64,000 nt of DNA from DIGJ01 sp041739345. GTDB taxonomy: Bacteria; Bacillota; Clostridia; Lachnospirales; Lachnospiraceae. Location of the stretch: assembly GCA_041739345.1 (NCBI GenBank), contig JBGSNZ010000019.1, positions 1 to 64,000 of the forward strand, read 5' to 3'. Shown one piece after another: positions 26,014-35,109 of this stretch. Position 1 is the stretch's first letter. Every line of letters starts with the position of its first letter. The notes under the pieces are model-generated. The model was given only the letters and a program-made list of their open reading frames with translations, searched no databases and was not told the origin of the DNA. Made by a program: the position numbers and the translations under genes.

Positions 26014-27060
26014 ATGAAACGTTGTAAATATAAATTATTTGGAGGAATCTTTCTATGTATTTTACTAGTTGGATGTCAAAAATCAAGCGGACTTACGCGA
26101 TTTAGTACGCAGTATTTGGATTTATTTGATACATTGACGGTAATCGATGGTTATGCAAACAATCAGGATGAATTTTCCAAACAAACGAAGAAACTCTACG
26201 AAGAACTTAAAACATATCATCAACTTTATGATATTTATAATAATTATGAAAATATGAATAATATAAAGACAATAAATGATAATGCCGGAGTTACACCAGT
26301 GAAAGTGGATAAAAAGATAATCGATTTACTACTCATGGGCAAAGAAATGTATGAGGAAACAGATGGCAAAGTAAATATTGCATTTGGAAGTGTATTATCA
26401 ATTTGGCATGTATATCGAGCAGAGGGTTTGGATGACCCTGAAAATGCAAAGCTTCCACCGATGGATGAACTAAAGGCTGCAAACAAACATGTGGATATAA
26501 CAAAGGTAATGATAGACGAAGAGGCATCCACGGTATATTTGGAAGACAAGGATATGAGCCTAGATGTTGGCTCGATTGGAAAAGGTTATGCTACGGAAAA
26601 GCTAACAGACTATGCAACCAGTGAAGGTATGAATAATTTACTGATTAGTGTGGGCGGTAATATTTCTGCAATTGGTACAAAAGAAGACGGAAGCAAATGG
26701 ATGCTTGGTATTCAAAATCCAGATACAGACAGTGAAAATGCGTATGTGTTAAAATTGAATGCACAGGATCAATCTTTGGTTACCAGTGGTAACTATCAAC
26801 GTTATTATGTGGTAGATGGAAAAATATATCATCATATTATTGATCCGAATACCTTAATGCCGTCTACTTATTTTGCATCCGTTTCGATATTAAATAAGCA
26901 CTCAGGAATAGCAGACGCCTTGTCGACAGCGGTTTATAACATGCCATTTGAAGAGGGACTTGCCTTAATAGAACGTATTCCAGATACAGAAGCAATGTGG
27001 ATTTATGAAGATGGAACATTTGCATTTTCGAGCGGATTCGAGGAAGCTATTGCGCAGTAA
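26014..27060 (+). CDS. apbE: FAD:protein FMN transferase lipoprotein
   Basis: ApbE attaches FMN covalently to a Thr/Ser in the flavinylation motif of target proteins outside the membrane. The 348-residue protein has lipobox LLVGC (Cys about 16), then TRFSTQYLDLFDTLTV. The core is LDVGSIGKGYATEKL (about 188-202), with the GGN block (VGGNISAIG) and late ISDALSTAVYNM-like GIADALSTAVYNM. No FMN-binding-domain target is encoded next to it, so its substrate must be elsewhere. Confidence 0.93.
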   Translation: MKRCKYKLFGGIFLCILLVGCQKSSGLTRFSTQYLDLFDTLTVIDGYANNQDEFSKQTKKLYEELKTYHQLYDIYNNYENMNNIKTINDNAGVTPVKVDKKIIDLLLMGKEMYEETDGKVNIAFGSVLSIWHVYRAEGLDDPENAKLPPMDELKAANKHVDITKVMIDEEASTVYLEDKDMSLDVGSIGKGYATEKLTDYATSEGMNNLLISVGGNISAIGTKEDGSKWMLGIQNPDTDSENAYVLKLNAQDQSLVTSGNYQRYYVVDGKIYHHIIDPNTLMPSTYFASVSILNKHSGIADALSTAVYNMPFEEGLALIERIPDTEAMWIYEDGTFAFSSGFEEAIAQ

Positions 27061-27115
27061 CTTGAGAAACGCTATAATAAATGGTAATGTTTTGGTACAG
27101 TTAGGAGATAATACG

Positions 27116-28108
27116 ATGTGGCATAATCGATTTTGTGGCAAATGCCTGATGGTCTTATTTAGCCTATTTCTTTTGACGGGATGCGCTAAGGAAAATGAAG
27201 CAAAGAAGCAATATGATGAGGGACTAGCATCTTTTAATGAAAATAAATGGGAAGAAGCCATTGAAAGTTTTGGGAACGCAGTTTTGGAAGAAACTGAGGG
27301 AAACAAACAAAGTAAATCAGAGCAAATTCTAAATAAAAAAGCCTGCTATGGAATGGGCGTTGCTTATTATAAGATTCAAAATTATGAAAAAGCAGAGAAG
27401 TACTTGGAAGAGGCACTTTCGATTTCCTATTTGGATAATTGGGACGAAGAAATAAAGAAGTACCAGGTGGATACTTTATGTGAACTTGATGAATATGAGA
27501 AAGCTTACGACGTAATACTTACTCTTAGAGAAGATAAAAAGGAGGATTTTTCTCTTTTGTTTCAAGAGTATTTTATACTAGATGCTTTAGGAAAAGAAAC
27601 TAAAAAAGAGGAACTGTTGAAGGAAGGACGTTCCATCAAAGGAAACGGAGATGAATACCAGTTCAATCAGGCAAAAATCAATTATTTTCTTGGTGACTTG
27701 AACCAAGCCAAAGAAGGTATGAAAGTAGCATCTGAAAATGAAATAACGGAAGCTTTATTTTATCTAGGAAGAATCTATGAAGATAGTCAAAAATACGAAA
27801 AGTCAATATCGTATTATGAAGCGTATAATTCTGCCCGAGAAGCAGAAAATGATTTTGTAAACTTACACATGGCAGTTTGTTATGAAAAGAGCGGTGACTA
27901 TGCGTCTGCACTTAATGTATATGAATCAGCAATTAAAAACAGTGATGGGAGCTATTTAAAAGAGCTTCGTTATAATCAGATTGTGACATTGGAAAAAAAC
28001 ACGCAGTATAAGGAAGCATTTGAAAAATGCAGTGCTTATATGAAAGACTATGAAGAAGATGATACAATGAAAAAAGAGTATGAATTCCTAGAGACAAGGG
28101 TTCAATAG
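27116..28108 (+). CDS. TPR-repeat lipoprotein
   Basis: From ATG 27116 the product is 330 residues. It has a signal peptide and lipobox LLTGC (Cys about 23), then tandem tetratricopeptide-like helices (for example YDEGLASFNENKWEEAIESF, IQNYEKAEKYLEEAL, SGDYASALNVYESAI). TPR solenoids are protein-interaction scaffolds; no partner can be named. TTAGGAGA is well placed for this start. The 37 extra codons upstream overlap the end of apbE in another frame and are rejected. Confidence 0.8.
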   Translation: MWHNRFCGKCLMVLFSLFLLTGCAKENEAKKQYDEGLASFNENKWEEAIESFGNAVLEETEGNKQSKSEQILNKKACYGMGVAYYKIQNYEKAEKYLEEALSISYLDNWDEEIKKYQVDTLCELDEYEKAYDVILTLREDKKEDFSLLFQEYFILDALGKETKKEELLKEGRSIKGNGDEYQFNQAKINYFLGDLNQAKEGMKVASENEITEALFYLGRIYEDSQKYEKSISYYEAYNSAREAENDFVNLHMAVCYEKSGDYASALNVYESAIKNSDGSYLKELRYNQIVTLEKNTQYKEAFEKCSAYMKDYEEDDTMKKEYEFLETRVQ

Positions 28109-28119
28109 GAGGAATAAAA

Positions 28120-29364
28120 ATGGCAGAATTGCATGAAATAAAGGAAACGGAAGAAAAAATAATTTTAGTAGCAGTTGCGCTACAAGTTAAGGATGATACG
28201 GAAGAATCTTTGGATGAGTTAGAGGAGCTTGCAAAGACTGCTGGAGCAGTTACCGTTGCTAAAGTGATTCAAAACAGAGATAAAGTTCACCCAGGAACTT
28301 ATATTGGAAAAGGGAAAATTGCAGAAGTAAAAGAATTATTAAATGAGTTAGGTGCAACGACAGTCGTATGTGACGATGAATTATCTCCAGCACAGATCAA
28401 AAACTTAGAATTAGAACTTGAAACCAAAGTAATTGACCGAACGGTTATGATATTGGATATCTTTGCAAACCGTGCTTCCACAAGGGAAGGTAAGATTCAG
28501 GTTGAATTGGCACAGCTTAAATATCGATCTTCTCGTCTAATTGGTCTTGGAAAATCATTATCAAGACTAGGTGGTGGTATCGGTACGAGAGGACCTGGAG
28601 AGAAAAAACTTGAAGTGGATCGTCGACTCATTAAAGACCGAATTTCCCAGCTAAACAAGGAATTAGAGGATGTAAAGCAAGCAAGAGAAACTACAAGAAA
28701 ACAAAGAAGTAAAAATCCGGTGCCTGTAGTTGCGATTGTTGGATATACAAATGCAGGAAAATCAACCCTCTTAAATACATTAACAGATGCAGGAGTCTTA
28801 GAAGAAGATAAGCTGTTTGCCACACTCGATCCAACAACCAGAAATTTGGTACTAGAAAGTGGTCAACAGATATTGATCACAGATACAGTAGGTTTTATCC
28901 GCAAGCTTCCACATCATTTAATTGACGCATTTAAAAGTACATTAGAAGAAGCAAAATATTCGGATATTATTCTTCATGTGGTGGATAGTGCAAATGAAAC
29001 TGCATATAATCAGATGCATATTGTATATGAAACGCTTGATAACCTAGGGGTAAAAGATAAGTTGATTATTACTGCATTTAATAAACAGGATAAATTGGAA
29101 GTAGAACAGATTATAAGGGACTTTCATGCAGATAAGACAGTTAAAATCTCAGCAAAGACGGGTGCTGGTCTGAAGGAATTGCTAGATACCCTTGAAAACG
29201 TATTACAGGAGAGAAAAGTATATATAGAAAGAGTCTTCTCCTATCAAGAAGCAGCAAAGCTGCAGGTAATTCGTAAATATGGACAATTATTAGAGGAAGA
29301 ATATCGCGAAGATGGTATCTTTGTGAAAGCATATGTGCCAAAAGAAGTATACTTAGGATTATAA
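28120..29364 (+). CDS. hflX: GTPase HflX
   Basis: HflX is a ribosome-splitting/rescue GTPase. The 414-residue protein has the HflX N-terminal domain with HPGTYIGKGK, then ERTG-like GGGIGTRGPGEKKLE, the G1 loop GYTNAGKST (about 208-216), G3 DTVGF and G4 NKQD. The short C-terminal domain typical of the family is present. It starts 11 bp after the TPR gene with AGGAGG. Confidence 0.95.
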   Translation: MAELHEIKETEEKIILVAVALQVKDDTEESLDELEELAKTAGAVTVAKVIQNRDKVHPGTYIGKGKIAEVKELLNELGATTVVCDDELSPAQIKNLELELETKVIDRTVMILDIFANRASTREGKIQVELAQLKYRSSRLIGLGKSLSRLGGGIGTRGPGEKKLEVDRRLIKDRISQLNKELEDVKQARETTRKQRSKNPVPVVAIVGYTNAGKSTLLNTLTDAGVLEEDKLFATLDPTTRNLVLESGQQILITDTVGFIRKLPHHLIDAFKSTLEEAKYSDIILHVVDSANETAYNQMHIVYETLDNLGVKDKLIITAFNKQDKLEVEQIIRDFHADKTVKISAKTGAGLKELLDTLENVLQERKVYIERVFSYQEAAKLQVIRKYGQLLEEEYREDGIFVKAYVPKEVYLGL

Positions 29365-29433
29365 AAAGAAAAACCGAAAGATTTTTTAATCTTTCACAAT
29401 GCGCATAAAGCAAGCGCAGGAATGGAGGAAGCA

Positions 29434-30282
29434 ATGAGTTTAGCAGATGAGATTTTTATTCATACGTGCAAAGATATTCTTTTGAATGGTACAAGCACGG
29501 AGGGAGAAAAGGTAAGACCAAAATGGGAAGATGGAACACCAGCTTATACCATTAAGAAATTCGGAGTTGTTAATCGCTATGACCTGACAAAGGAATTTCC
29601 GCTGCTAACCCTAAGAAAGACTGCACTCAAAAGTGCAACCGATGAAATGCTTTGGATTTGGCAGCAAAAGTCAAATAATATACAAGATCTTCATAGCCAT
29701 ATCTGGGATGCATGGGCAGATGAGACAGGTTCCATTGGGAAAGCATATGGTTATCAGTTAGGAGTAAAGCACAAATACAAGGAAGGTGAAATGGATCAGG
29801 TGGATCGTGTAATTTATGACCTTAAAAATAATCCATTTAGCCGACGTATTATGACGAATATCTATGTTCATCAGGATTTAAATGAAATGAAACTATATCC
29901 ATGCGCCTATAGCATGACGTTTAATGTCACGCAAAAGAAGGGAGAGGATAAATTAACGTTAAATGCTATTCTAAATCAGCGTTCACAAGATATTCTCGCA
30001 GCAAACAACTGGAATGTTGTACAGTATGCAGTTTTGGTGCATATGCTAGCCCAGACGTGTGACATGCAGGTAGGTGAATTGGTTCATGTTATTGCAGATG
30101 CTCATATTTATGACAGGCATATTCCATTGATTGAAGAACTGATAGAACGACAAATGTATGATGCGCCAAAGTTTTGCCTAAATCCTGAAATTAAAGACTT
30201 CTACCAGTTTACAAGAGAGGATGTAATGGTAGAAAATTATGTTACCGGGCCACAGATAAAAGGAATTCCAATTGCTGTTTAG
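29434..30282 (+). CDS. thyA: thymidylate synthase
   Basis: ThyA methylates dUMP to dTMP using methylenetetrahydrofolate. The product of about 282 residues has a catalytic Cys in LYPCAYSMTFNV, the dUMP-binding RSQDILAANNWNVVQ region and the HIYDRHI motif. The sequence is closer to the type with YPCAYS than to the E. coli PPCH form. GGAGG supports ATG 29434; ATG 29422 overlaps that RBS. folA follows 23 bp later, as expected because ThyA makes dihydrofolate. Confidence 0.92.
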   Translation: MSLADEIFIHTCKDILLNGTSTEGEKVRPKWEDGTPAYTIKKFGVVNRYDLTKEFPLLTLRKTALKSATDEMLWIWQQKSNNIQDLHSHIWDAWADETGSIGKAYGYQLGVKHKYKEGEMDQVDRVIYDLKNNPFSRRIMTNIYVHQDLNEMKLYPCAYSMTFNVTQKKGEDKLTLNAILNQRSQDILAANNWNVVQYAVLVHMLAQTCDMQVGELVHVIADAHIYDRHIPLIEELIERQMYDAPKFCLNPEIKDFYQFTREDVMVENYVTGPQIKGIPIAV

Positions 30283-30305
30283 GCAGTAAAAAAGGAGGTT
30301 TTAAA

Positions 30306-30797
30306 ATGAATATTATTGTTGCCGTCGATAAAAACTGGGGAATTGGTTATCAGAATAAGCTTTTGATAAGTATACCTGCAGATATGAGATTCTTTCGCAA
30401 TGAAACAACTGGGAAAGTAGTTATTATGGGAAGAAAAACATTGGAGAGCTTTCCACAGGGGAAACCTTTAAAAGATAGAAAAAATATTGTAATTACAAAA
30501 AAGGACTGTGAAATGCAAGATGCCACCGTTGTTCATAGCATCGAAGAAGCTTTGGATGCAGTCAAAGAATACAAAACAGAAGATGTTTATGTCATTGGTG
30601 GACAAAGTATCTATGAACAGTTACTTCCGTATTGTGATGTTGCACATGTCACTTTAATCGATTATGCGTATAATGCCGATTCGTATTTTCCAAGTCTTGA
30701 TGTAAATGATGACTGGATGATTGAAAGAGAATCAGAAGAGCAGACGTATTACGATTTGGAATATACCTTCGTTAAATATGTGAGAAAGAAAAAATAA
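30306..30797 (+). CDS. folA: dihydrofolate reductase
   Basis: The 163-residue enzyme regenerates tetrahydrofolate with NADPH. Motifs include IVAVDKNWGIGYQNKL at the N-terminus, VIMGRKTLES (NADPH loop, about 40-49) and VYVIGGQSIYEQLLP (about 97-111). Asp in the PADMRFFR segment is the substrate-binding acid. AAGGAGG precedes the start, and thyA lies directly upstream. Confidence 0.95.
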   Translation: MNIIVAVDKNWGIGYQNKLLISIPADMRFFRNETTGKVVIMGRKTLESFPQGKPLKDRKNIVITKKDCEMQDATVVHSIEEALDAVKEYKTEDVYVIGGQSIYEQLLPYCDVAHVTLIDYAYNADSYFPSLDVNDDWMIERESEEQTYYDLEYTFVKYVRKKK

Positions 30798-30843
30798 TTC
30801 ACAAAGGAAAAATTCACAAATTTAGCAAATTAACGTAAAATAC

Positions 30844-30872
30844 TTGAAAAATAAAAATGGTAAGAGTATCAT
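30844..30872 (+). promoter_or_regulatory. promoter of the ilvE gene
   Basis: TTGAAA (30844-30849), 17 bp and TATCAT (30867-30872) lie about 40 bp before the ilvE start. Confidence 0.55.
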
Positions 30873-30912
30873 ACAAGAAATACAGTTTGATAAATGAGAG
30901 GAAGGAAATAAA

Positions 30913-31983
30913 ATGTTAGATATCAGATATGAACAGACACAATCACCAAAGCCAATTCCAGGACCAGAAGATCCTTTGAATTTTGGAACAGTTTTTACAG
31001 ATCATATGTTTATGATGAATTATAAAGTGGGAAAAGGCTGGTTTGACCCAAGAGTCGTACCATATCAGAAAATTCAGCTAGAGCCATCCGCTATGGTTTT
31101 TCATTATGGACAGGAAATGTTCGAGGGTCTAAAGGCATACAAAACGGAAGATGGGAAAACATTATTATTCCGTCCAGATAAAAATATTGAGCGAGCAAAC
31201 CGTACAAATGATAGAATCTGTATTCCACAGATTCCAGAAGAAGATTTCTTGCAGGCAATTGAGGCAGTTGTAAAAAAAGATGAAGCTTGGATTCCTACAA
31301 AACCAGGGACTTCTCTTTATATCCGCCCATTTATTATTGCTACGGATGAGTTTCTTGGGGTAAGGCCATCTGATACATACCTATTTATGGTTATCCTGTC
31401 ACCGGTTGGAGCATATTACAAAGAAGGATTAAATCCAGTAAAGATTTGGATAGAAGATGAATATGTAAGAGCAGTAAAAGGTGGTATCGGAGAAGCGAAG
31501 ACAGGTGGTAATTATGTAGCTTCCTTAAAGGCACAAGTAAAAGCACATGATGATGGTTATTCGCAGGTTTTATGGCTTGATGGTGTGGAAAGAAAATATA
31601 TTGAAGAAGTTGGGGCAATGAATATTTTCTTCAAGATAAATGGTAACGTAGTAACTCCAAAATTAAATGGAAGTATCTTACCTGGTGTTACCAGAGATTC
31701 TGTTATTCAATTATGTAAACATTGGGGATTATCAGTAGAAGAAAGAAAGATATCTGTAGATGAATTATTGGAAGCTGCAAATGATGGTACCTTGGAAGAG
31801 GTTTGGGGAACTGGAACAGCAGCGGTTATTTCACCAGTAGGTCATCTTCGTTTTGAAGATACTGTAATCCAGATAAAAGATGGTGGAATCGGAGAAATCA
31901 GTCAAAAGCTTTATGATACGGTGACGGGAATTCAATTAGGAAAAATAAAAGATGAGTTTCACTGGACTGTAGAGGTAAAATAG
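30913..31983 (+). CDS. ilvE: branched-chain amino acid aminotransferase
   Basis: The 356-residue class IV PLP enzyme interconverts Leu, Ile and Val with their 2-oxo acids. Family signatures are FHYGQEMFEGLKAYK, RPFIIATD, the PLP Lys in GEAKTGGNYVASL (about residue 197) and the late VLWLDG with IEEVGAMNIFF. It is of the long BCAT type. AGGAAGG precedes the ATG. An AEC transporter follows 3 bp after its stop, so the two are co-transcribed. Confidence 0.95.
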   Translation: MLDIRYEQTQSPKPIPGPEDPLNFGTVFTDHMFMMNYKVGKGWFDPRVVPYQKIQLEPSAMVFHYGQEMFEGLKAYKTEDGKTLLFRPDKNIERANRTNDRICIPQIPEEDFLQAIEAVVKKDEAWIPTKPGTSLYIRPFIIATDEFLGVRPSDTYLFMVILSPVGAYYKEGLNPVKIWIEDEYVRAVKGGIGEAKTGGNYVASLKAQVKAHDDGYSQVLWLDGVERKYIEEVGAMNIFFKINGNVVTPKLNGSILPGVTRDSVIQLCKHWGLSVEERKISVDELLEAANDGTLEEVWGTGTAAVISPVGHLRFEDTVIQIKDGGIGEISQKLYDTVTGIQLGKIKDEFHWTVEVK

Positions 31984-31986
31984 AAC

Positions 31987-32907
31987 ATGAGTTATGCATT
32001 ACTCACACTAGAACAAGTCACCGCAATGCTTTGCATTGCGGTGATTACCGTTATTATATACAAACGTAAATTACTGGATAAGAAAAGTAGTAAAAGCTTC
32101 TCGAATTTATTATTAATGGTTGTAAACCCAGCACTCATTTTTCAGTCTTTCCAACAAGAATATACGACGGAGCGCTTACAAGGATTCTTGATTACGATAC
32201 TTTTATCTGCAGTAGCTTACGTATTGATGATTATAGTAACCAATCTTATGATACGTAAAAACAGTGGTAAAGAAATGGGTGTAGAACGATTTGGATGTAT
32301 TTATTCCAATTGTGGTTTTATCGGAATACCTTTGGTTCAGGCAGTCTATGGAACAGAGGGTGTGTTTTATCTTTCTGCTTTTATGCTGGTGTTTAATATA
32401 ATGGTTTGGACACATGGGCTTATGCTGATTACTGGAAATAGTAATTTTAAGCAATGTGGGGAATTTTTTAAAACCCCGATGTTTGCTGCAATGGTATTGG
32501 GCCTACTTGCTTTCTTTGGAAGGTTAAGCCTTCCGTCGGTGGCGAATAATGTACTTTCGATGATAGCCAATATGAATACCCCACTTGCAATGATTGTTGC
32601 CGGAATGGCTATCGCTGATGCAAATATACTTTCTGTATTAAAAAAGAAGCGAATTTACTATATTGCGTGGATTAAACTTTTGCTTTTACCCGTACTGTTT
32701 GTACTCTTGACGGCAAAATTGCCAATTCCATTTCTTATCAAATCAACGATCGCAGTTGCAATGGCATGTCCTACTGCAACAACGGGAACGATGTTTGCAA
32801 TTCGATATGACAAAGATTCGGAATACATAGCTGAAATTTTTTCAATTACCACGATTTTATCTATATTTACAACTCCGATTGTGATATACTTAATTCAGAC
32901 ATTATAG
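31987..32907 (+). CDS. AEC-family transporter
   Basis: The 306-residue membrane protein has about ten helices in two repeats. It shows the SNCGFIGIPLVQAVYG motif (about residues 108-123) and late MACPTATTGTMFA typical of the auxin efflux carrier (AEC) family. Bacterial members move organic or amino-acid-derived anions. Coupling to ilvE suggests a branched-chain keto acid or related compound, but this is an inference from position. Confidence 0.88.
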   Translation: MSYALLTLEQVTAMLCIAVITVIIYKRKLLDKKSSKSFSNLLLMVVNPALIFQSFQQEYTTERLQGFLITILLSAVAYVLMIIVTNLMIRKNSGKEMGVERFGCIYSNCGFIGIPLVQAVYGTEGVFYLSAFMLVFNIMVWTHGLMLITGNSNFKQCGEFFKTPMFAAMVLGLLAFFGRLSLPSVANNVLSMIANMNTPLAMIVAGMAIADANILSVLKKKRIYYIAWIKLLLLPVLFVLLTAKLPIPFLIKSTIAVAMACPTATTGTMFAIRYDKDSEYIAEIFSITTILSIFTTPIVIYLIQTL

Positions 32908-32930
32908 AGATTTGGAGGTATTACTATAGT

Positions 32931-33404
32931 ATGGAACAAGCAAGAAGACCTTTAACTGGAGATGTTTACCGTCATTTTAAAGATCGATTATATGAAATTA
33001 TTACCATTGCGATTGATTCTGAAACAGAAGAAGAGATGGTGGTTTATAAACAGCTTTATGGAGAATTTTTAACGTATGTAAGACCACTTTCTATGTTTTT
33101 AAGTGAAGTGGATCACGAAAAATATCCACAGGTAAAGCAGAAATATCGATTTGAACTCGTTCGTGAGGAAAGAAAAGAGGCAGAACCGGATGAGATTTTA
33201 ATTCAGTTCTTGGATGCAAAGGGTGCAACCGGAAAATATAAACTATTAGATGAATACGAAGGTTCACTGAATAATAGACTGATAAATAATATGGCGATTT
33301 CTGTGGATGTTGTCATTGACGAAGGACCAATTGAACAAAGGCTCAATGAGCTAAAAGATTGTCTTCGTACCAAGGCGAGATTTGAGTGTACCCGATTACG
33401 ATAA
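32931..33404 (+). CDS. DUF1653 protein
   Basis: The N-terminal 65 residues match DUF1653: VYRHFKDRLYEIITIAIDSETEE, then VVYKQLYG and YVRPLSMFL. The remaining 90 residues are charged and have no recognised motif. The protein is cytosolic and of unknown function. TTGGAGG precedes the start, 23 bp after the AEC gene. Confidence 0.75.
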   Translation: MEQARRPLTGDVYRHFKDRLYEIITIAIDSETEEEMVVYKQLYGEFLTYVRPLSMFLSEVDHEKYPQVKQKYRFELVREERKEAEPDEILIQFLDAKGATGKYKLLDEYEGSLNNRLINNMAISVDVVIDEGPIEQRLNELKDCLRTKARFECTRLR

Positions 33405-33465
33405 AATAAGGAACCAATCTATGAATACTGCATAGGATAATTTGAAAGGCATAACGGAGGCTGTT

Positions 33466-34233
33466 ATGTTAAAAAAAATAATCCATGCAGTATTTTTGTA
33501 TGATAATAAGAGAAAAGCCGTGACGTTACTCTTAGTGATTGCTTTTATAGGATGCATTAAGAATCAAGACCGATTGTTTTCACAGGACACAGTTTCGGTT
33601 GAAAGTACAAATACAGTACATAAAGTAGCATTTCTAACGTTTGATGATGGTCCTTCCAAGATGACGGAAGAGATACTGGATATATTAAAAGAGGAAGAGG
33701 TAAATGCAACATTTTTTATGATTGGTGAATTAATTACAGAGGATAAAGAACCTTTATTAAGACGTATGGTTGAGGAAGGAAATTTAATTGGAATACATAC
33801 CTATACACATCGCGTAAGAGAAATATATGCATCTGCGGATGCGTATATTGAAGATGCAAGAAAAACAGCAGATCGAATTTGCGAAGTAACAGGAACTGAG
33901 CCAGCTTATTATCGTTTTCCTTGGGGGAGTGCAAACTGCTTTATATCCCCATTTTGTGATGAAATAATTGTTTGTATGGAAAACGACGGGTATACTTATT
34001 TTGATTGGAATGTAAGTGCCGAGGATTCGGTTGGTAAGCCTACAACACAAAAAATTATAGCTAATATTCGAAAGGATTATAAAAAGTATAAGGAACCAGT
34101 GATACTGCTCCATGACTCTTCCATAAATAAAAATACAGCAGAAGCATTGCATAATATCATCGATGAATTAAAAGCGGAGGGCTATGAATTTGCTACGATA
34201 GATAAGCGCTCGAAACCATGCCAGTTTAAGTAA
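33466..34233 (+). CDS. polysaccharide deacetylase (NodB domain)
   Basis: The 255-residue protein has one N-terminal signal-anchor helix and an external NodB domain. Motif 1 is LTFDDGPS with the catalytic base and metal-binding Asp. Motif 2 is GIHTYTH with the metal His pair, motif 3 is YYRFPWG, and the late LLHDS supplies the catalytic His. It would remove acetyl groups from peptidoglycan or chitin-like sugars. CGGAGG correctly precedes ATG 33466; the 8 upstream codons are excluded. Confidence 0.9.
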   Translation: MLKKIIHAVFLYDNKRKAVTLLLVIAFIGCIKNQDRLFSQDTVSVESTNTVHKVAFLTFDDGPSKMTEEILDILKEEEVNATFFMIGELITEDKEPLLRRMVEEGNLIGIHTYTHRVREIYASADAYIEDARKTADRICEVTGTEPAYYRFPWGSANCFISPFCDEIIVCMENDGYTYFDWNVSAEDSVGKPTTQKIIANIRKDYKKYKEPVILLHDSSINKNTAEALHNIIDELKAEGYEFATIDKRSKPCQFK

Positions 34234-34246
34234 CTTTAAATTCTGA

Positions 34247-34275
34247 TTGCCATAATATTCATTCCGATGTATAAT
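34247..34275 (+). promoter_or_regulatory. strong promoter of the flagellin-like gene
   Basis: TTGCCA (34247-34252), 17 bp and perfect TATAAT (34270-34275) lie about 46 bp before the start. It is sigma-A-like rather than the sigma-28 type expected for flagellins. Confidence 0.65.
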
Positions 34276-34321
34276 TAGAATAGAAGAATAGTCAATTAGC
34301 CCTACAAAGGATGGTGATAGC

Positions 34322-35032
34322 ATGGCAGTTTCAGGAATAAACAGTACAAGCGACTCATATACGAAACTTTCTTCTATGAAGAGCATTAACAGTGCAAAAG
34401 ACAATGCAGCAGGTGCTGCAATAGTAGAAGGAATGAAAGCTCAGGCAACGGAAAATGATGTGCTTGCAGATGGTGCTAAGTCAAAACAGGATATGCTAAA
34501 TGTTACAGATGGTGCCTTACAAAATATATCAGATAGTCTACAAAGAATGCGTGAACTTACTATTAAAGCAGGTAATGCAGCGAACACAGACAGTGACAAG
34601 GCAACCATTCAAGAAGAAGTGGAACAATTAAAACAGGGAATTACATCGATTGCACAAAATACCGAATTTAATACGAAAAAGTTATTGAATGGTGATTTGG
34701 ATACCAATGCTACGCTAGATTCACTTGGAATTGCAGACTATGATGTAACAAGTGGAAACTTTGATGTGTCGACAATTGATGATGCAATCAAAAAAGTAAA
34801 TTCACAGCGTTCAACTACCGGAGCTACAAGCAATGCTTTGGATAGTACAATTGCCTATAATAAATTATCTAACGAAAATCTTACCTCAGCCTTTAGTAAG
34901 GTAGAAGACTTAGATGTAGGAAAAGCAGTTTCGGATATGAAAAAAGAAGAAGTTTTAAATGAATATAAAACATTTGCTCAGCAGGCAAAGCAAAATCAAG
35001 AACAGGGTATGATTAATTTGTTAAATATGTAG
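34322..35032 (+). CDS. short orphan flagellin homologue
   Basis: The 236-residue protein keeps the flagellin N-terminal coiled region (INSAKDNAAGAAIVEGMKAQ, then QDMLNVTDGALQNISDSLQRMRELTIKAGN). It also has a C-terminal part with NLTSAFSKVEDLDVGKAVSDM, equivalent to the SRIEDADVA segment of flagellin. The variable D2/D3 domains are missing. No flagellar genes lie nearby. The usual start MxINHN is changed to MAVSGINS, so whether it joins a filament is unclear. It has its own promoter and terminator. Confidence 0.82.
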   Translation: MAVSGINSTSDSYTKLSSMKSINSAKDNAAGAAIVEGMKAQATENDVLADGAKSKQDMLNVTDGALQNISDSLQRMRELTIKAGNAANTDSDKATIQEEVEQLKQGITSIAQNTEFNTKKLLNGDLDTNATLDSLGIADYDVTSGNFDVSTIDDAIKKVNSQRSTTGATSNALDSTIAYNKLSNENLTSAFSKVEDLDVGKAVSDMKKEEVLNEYKTFAQQAKQNQEQGMINLLNM

Positions 35033-35051
35033 TTTTGTTTATAAGAATAAG

Positions 35052-35109
35052 AACCTCTAATTCATCTATCTCGTATACTAATAATGATAGATAGACTAGG
35101 GGTTTTTTT
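35052..35109 (+). terminator. terminator whose 3' arm is the next gene's Shine-Dalgarno
   Basis: AACCTCTA (35052-35059) pairs with TAGGGGTT (35097-35104), with one G-U pair. An inner TCTATCT/AGATAGA stem (35065-35071/35089-35095) lies within, and the hairpin ends in seven T. AGGGG (35098-35102) is also the only RBS for ATG 35110. Confidence 0.7.

Noticed and set aside
29376..29395. hairpin GAAAGATT-TTTT-AATCTTTC between hflX and thyA as a terminator
   Set aside because: There is no U-tract after the stem, and the gene spacing suggests readthrough.
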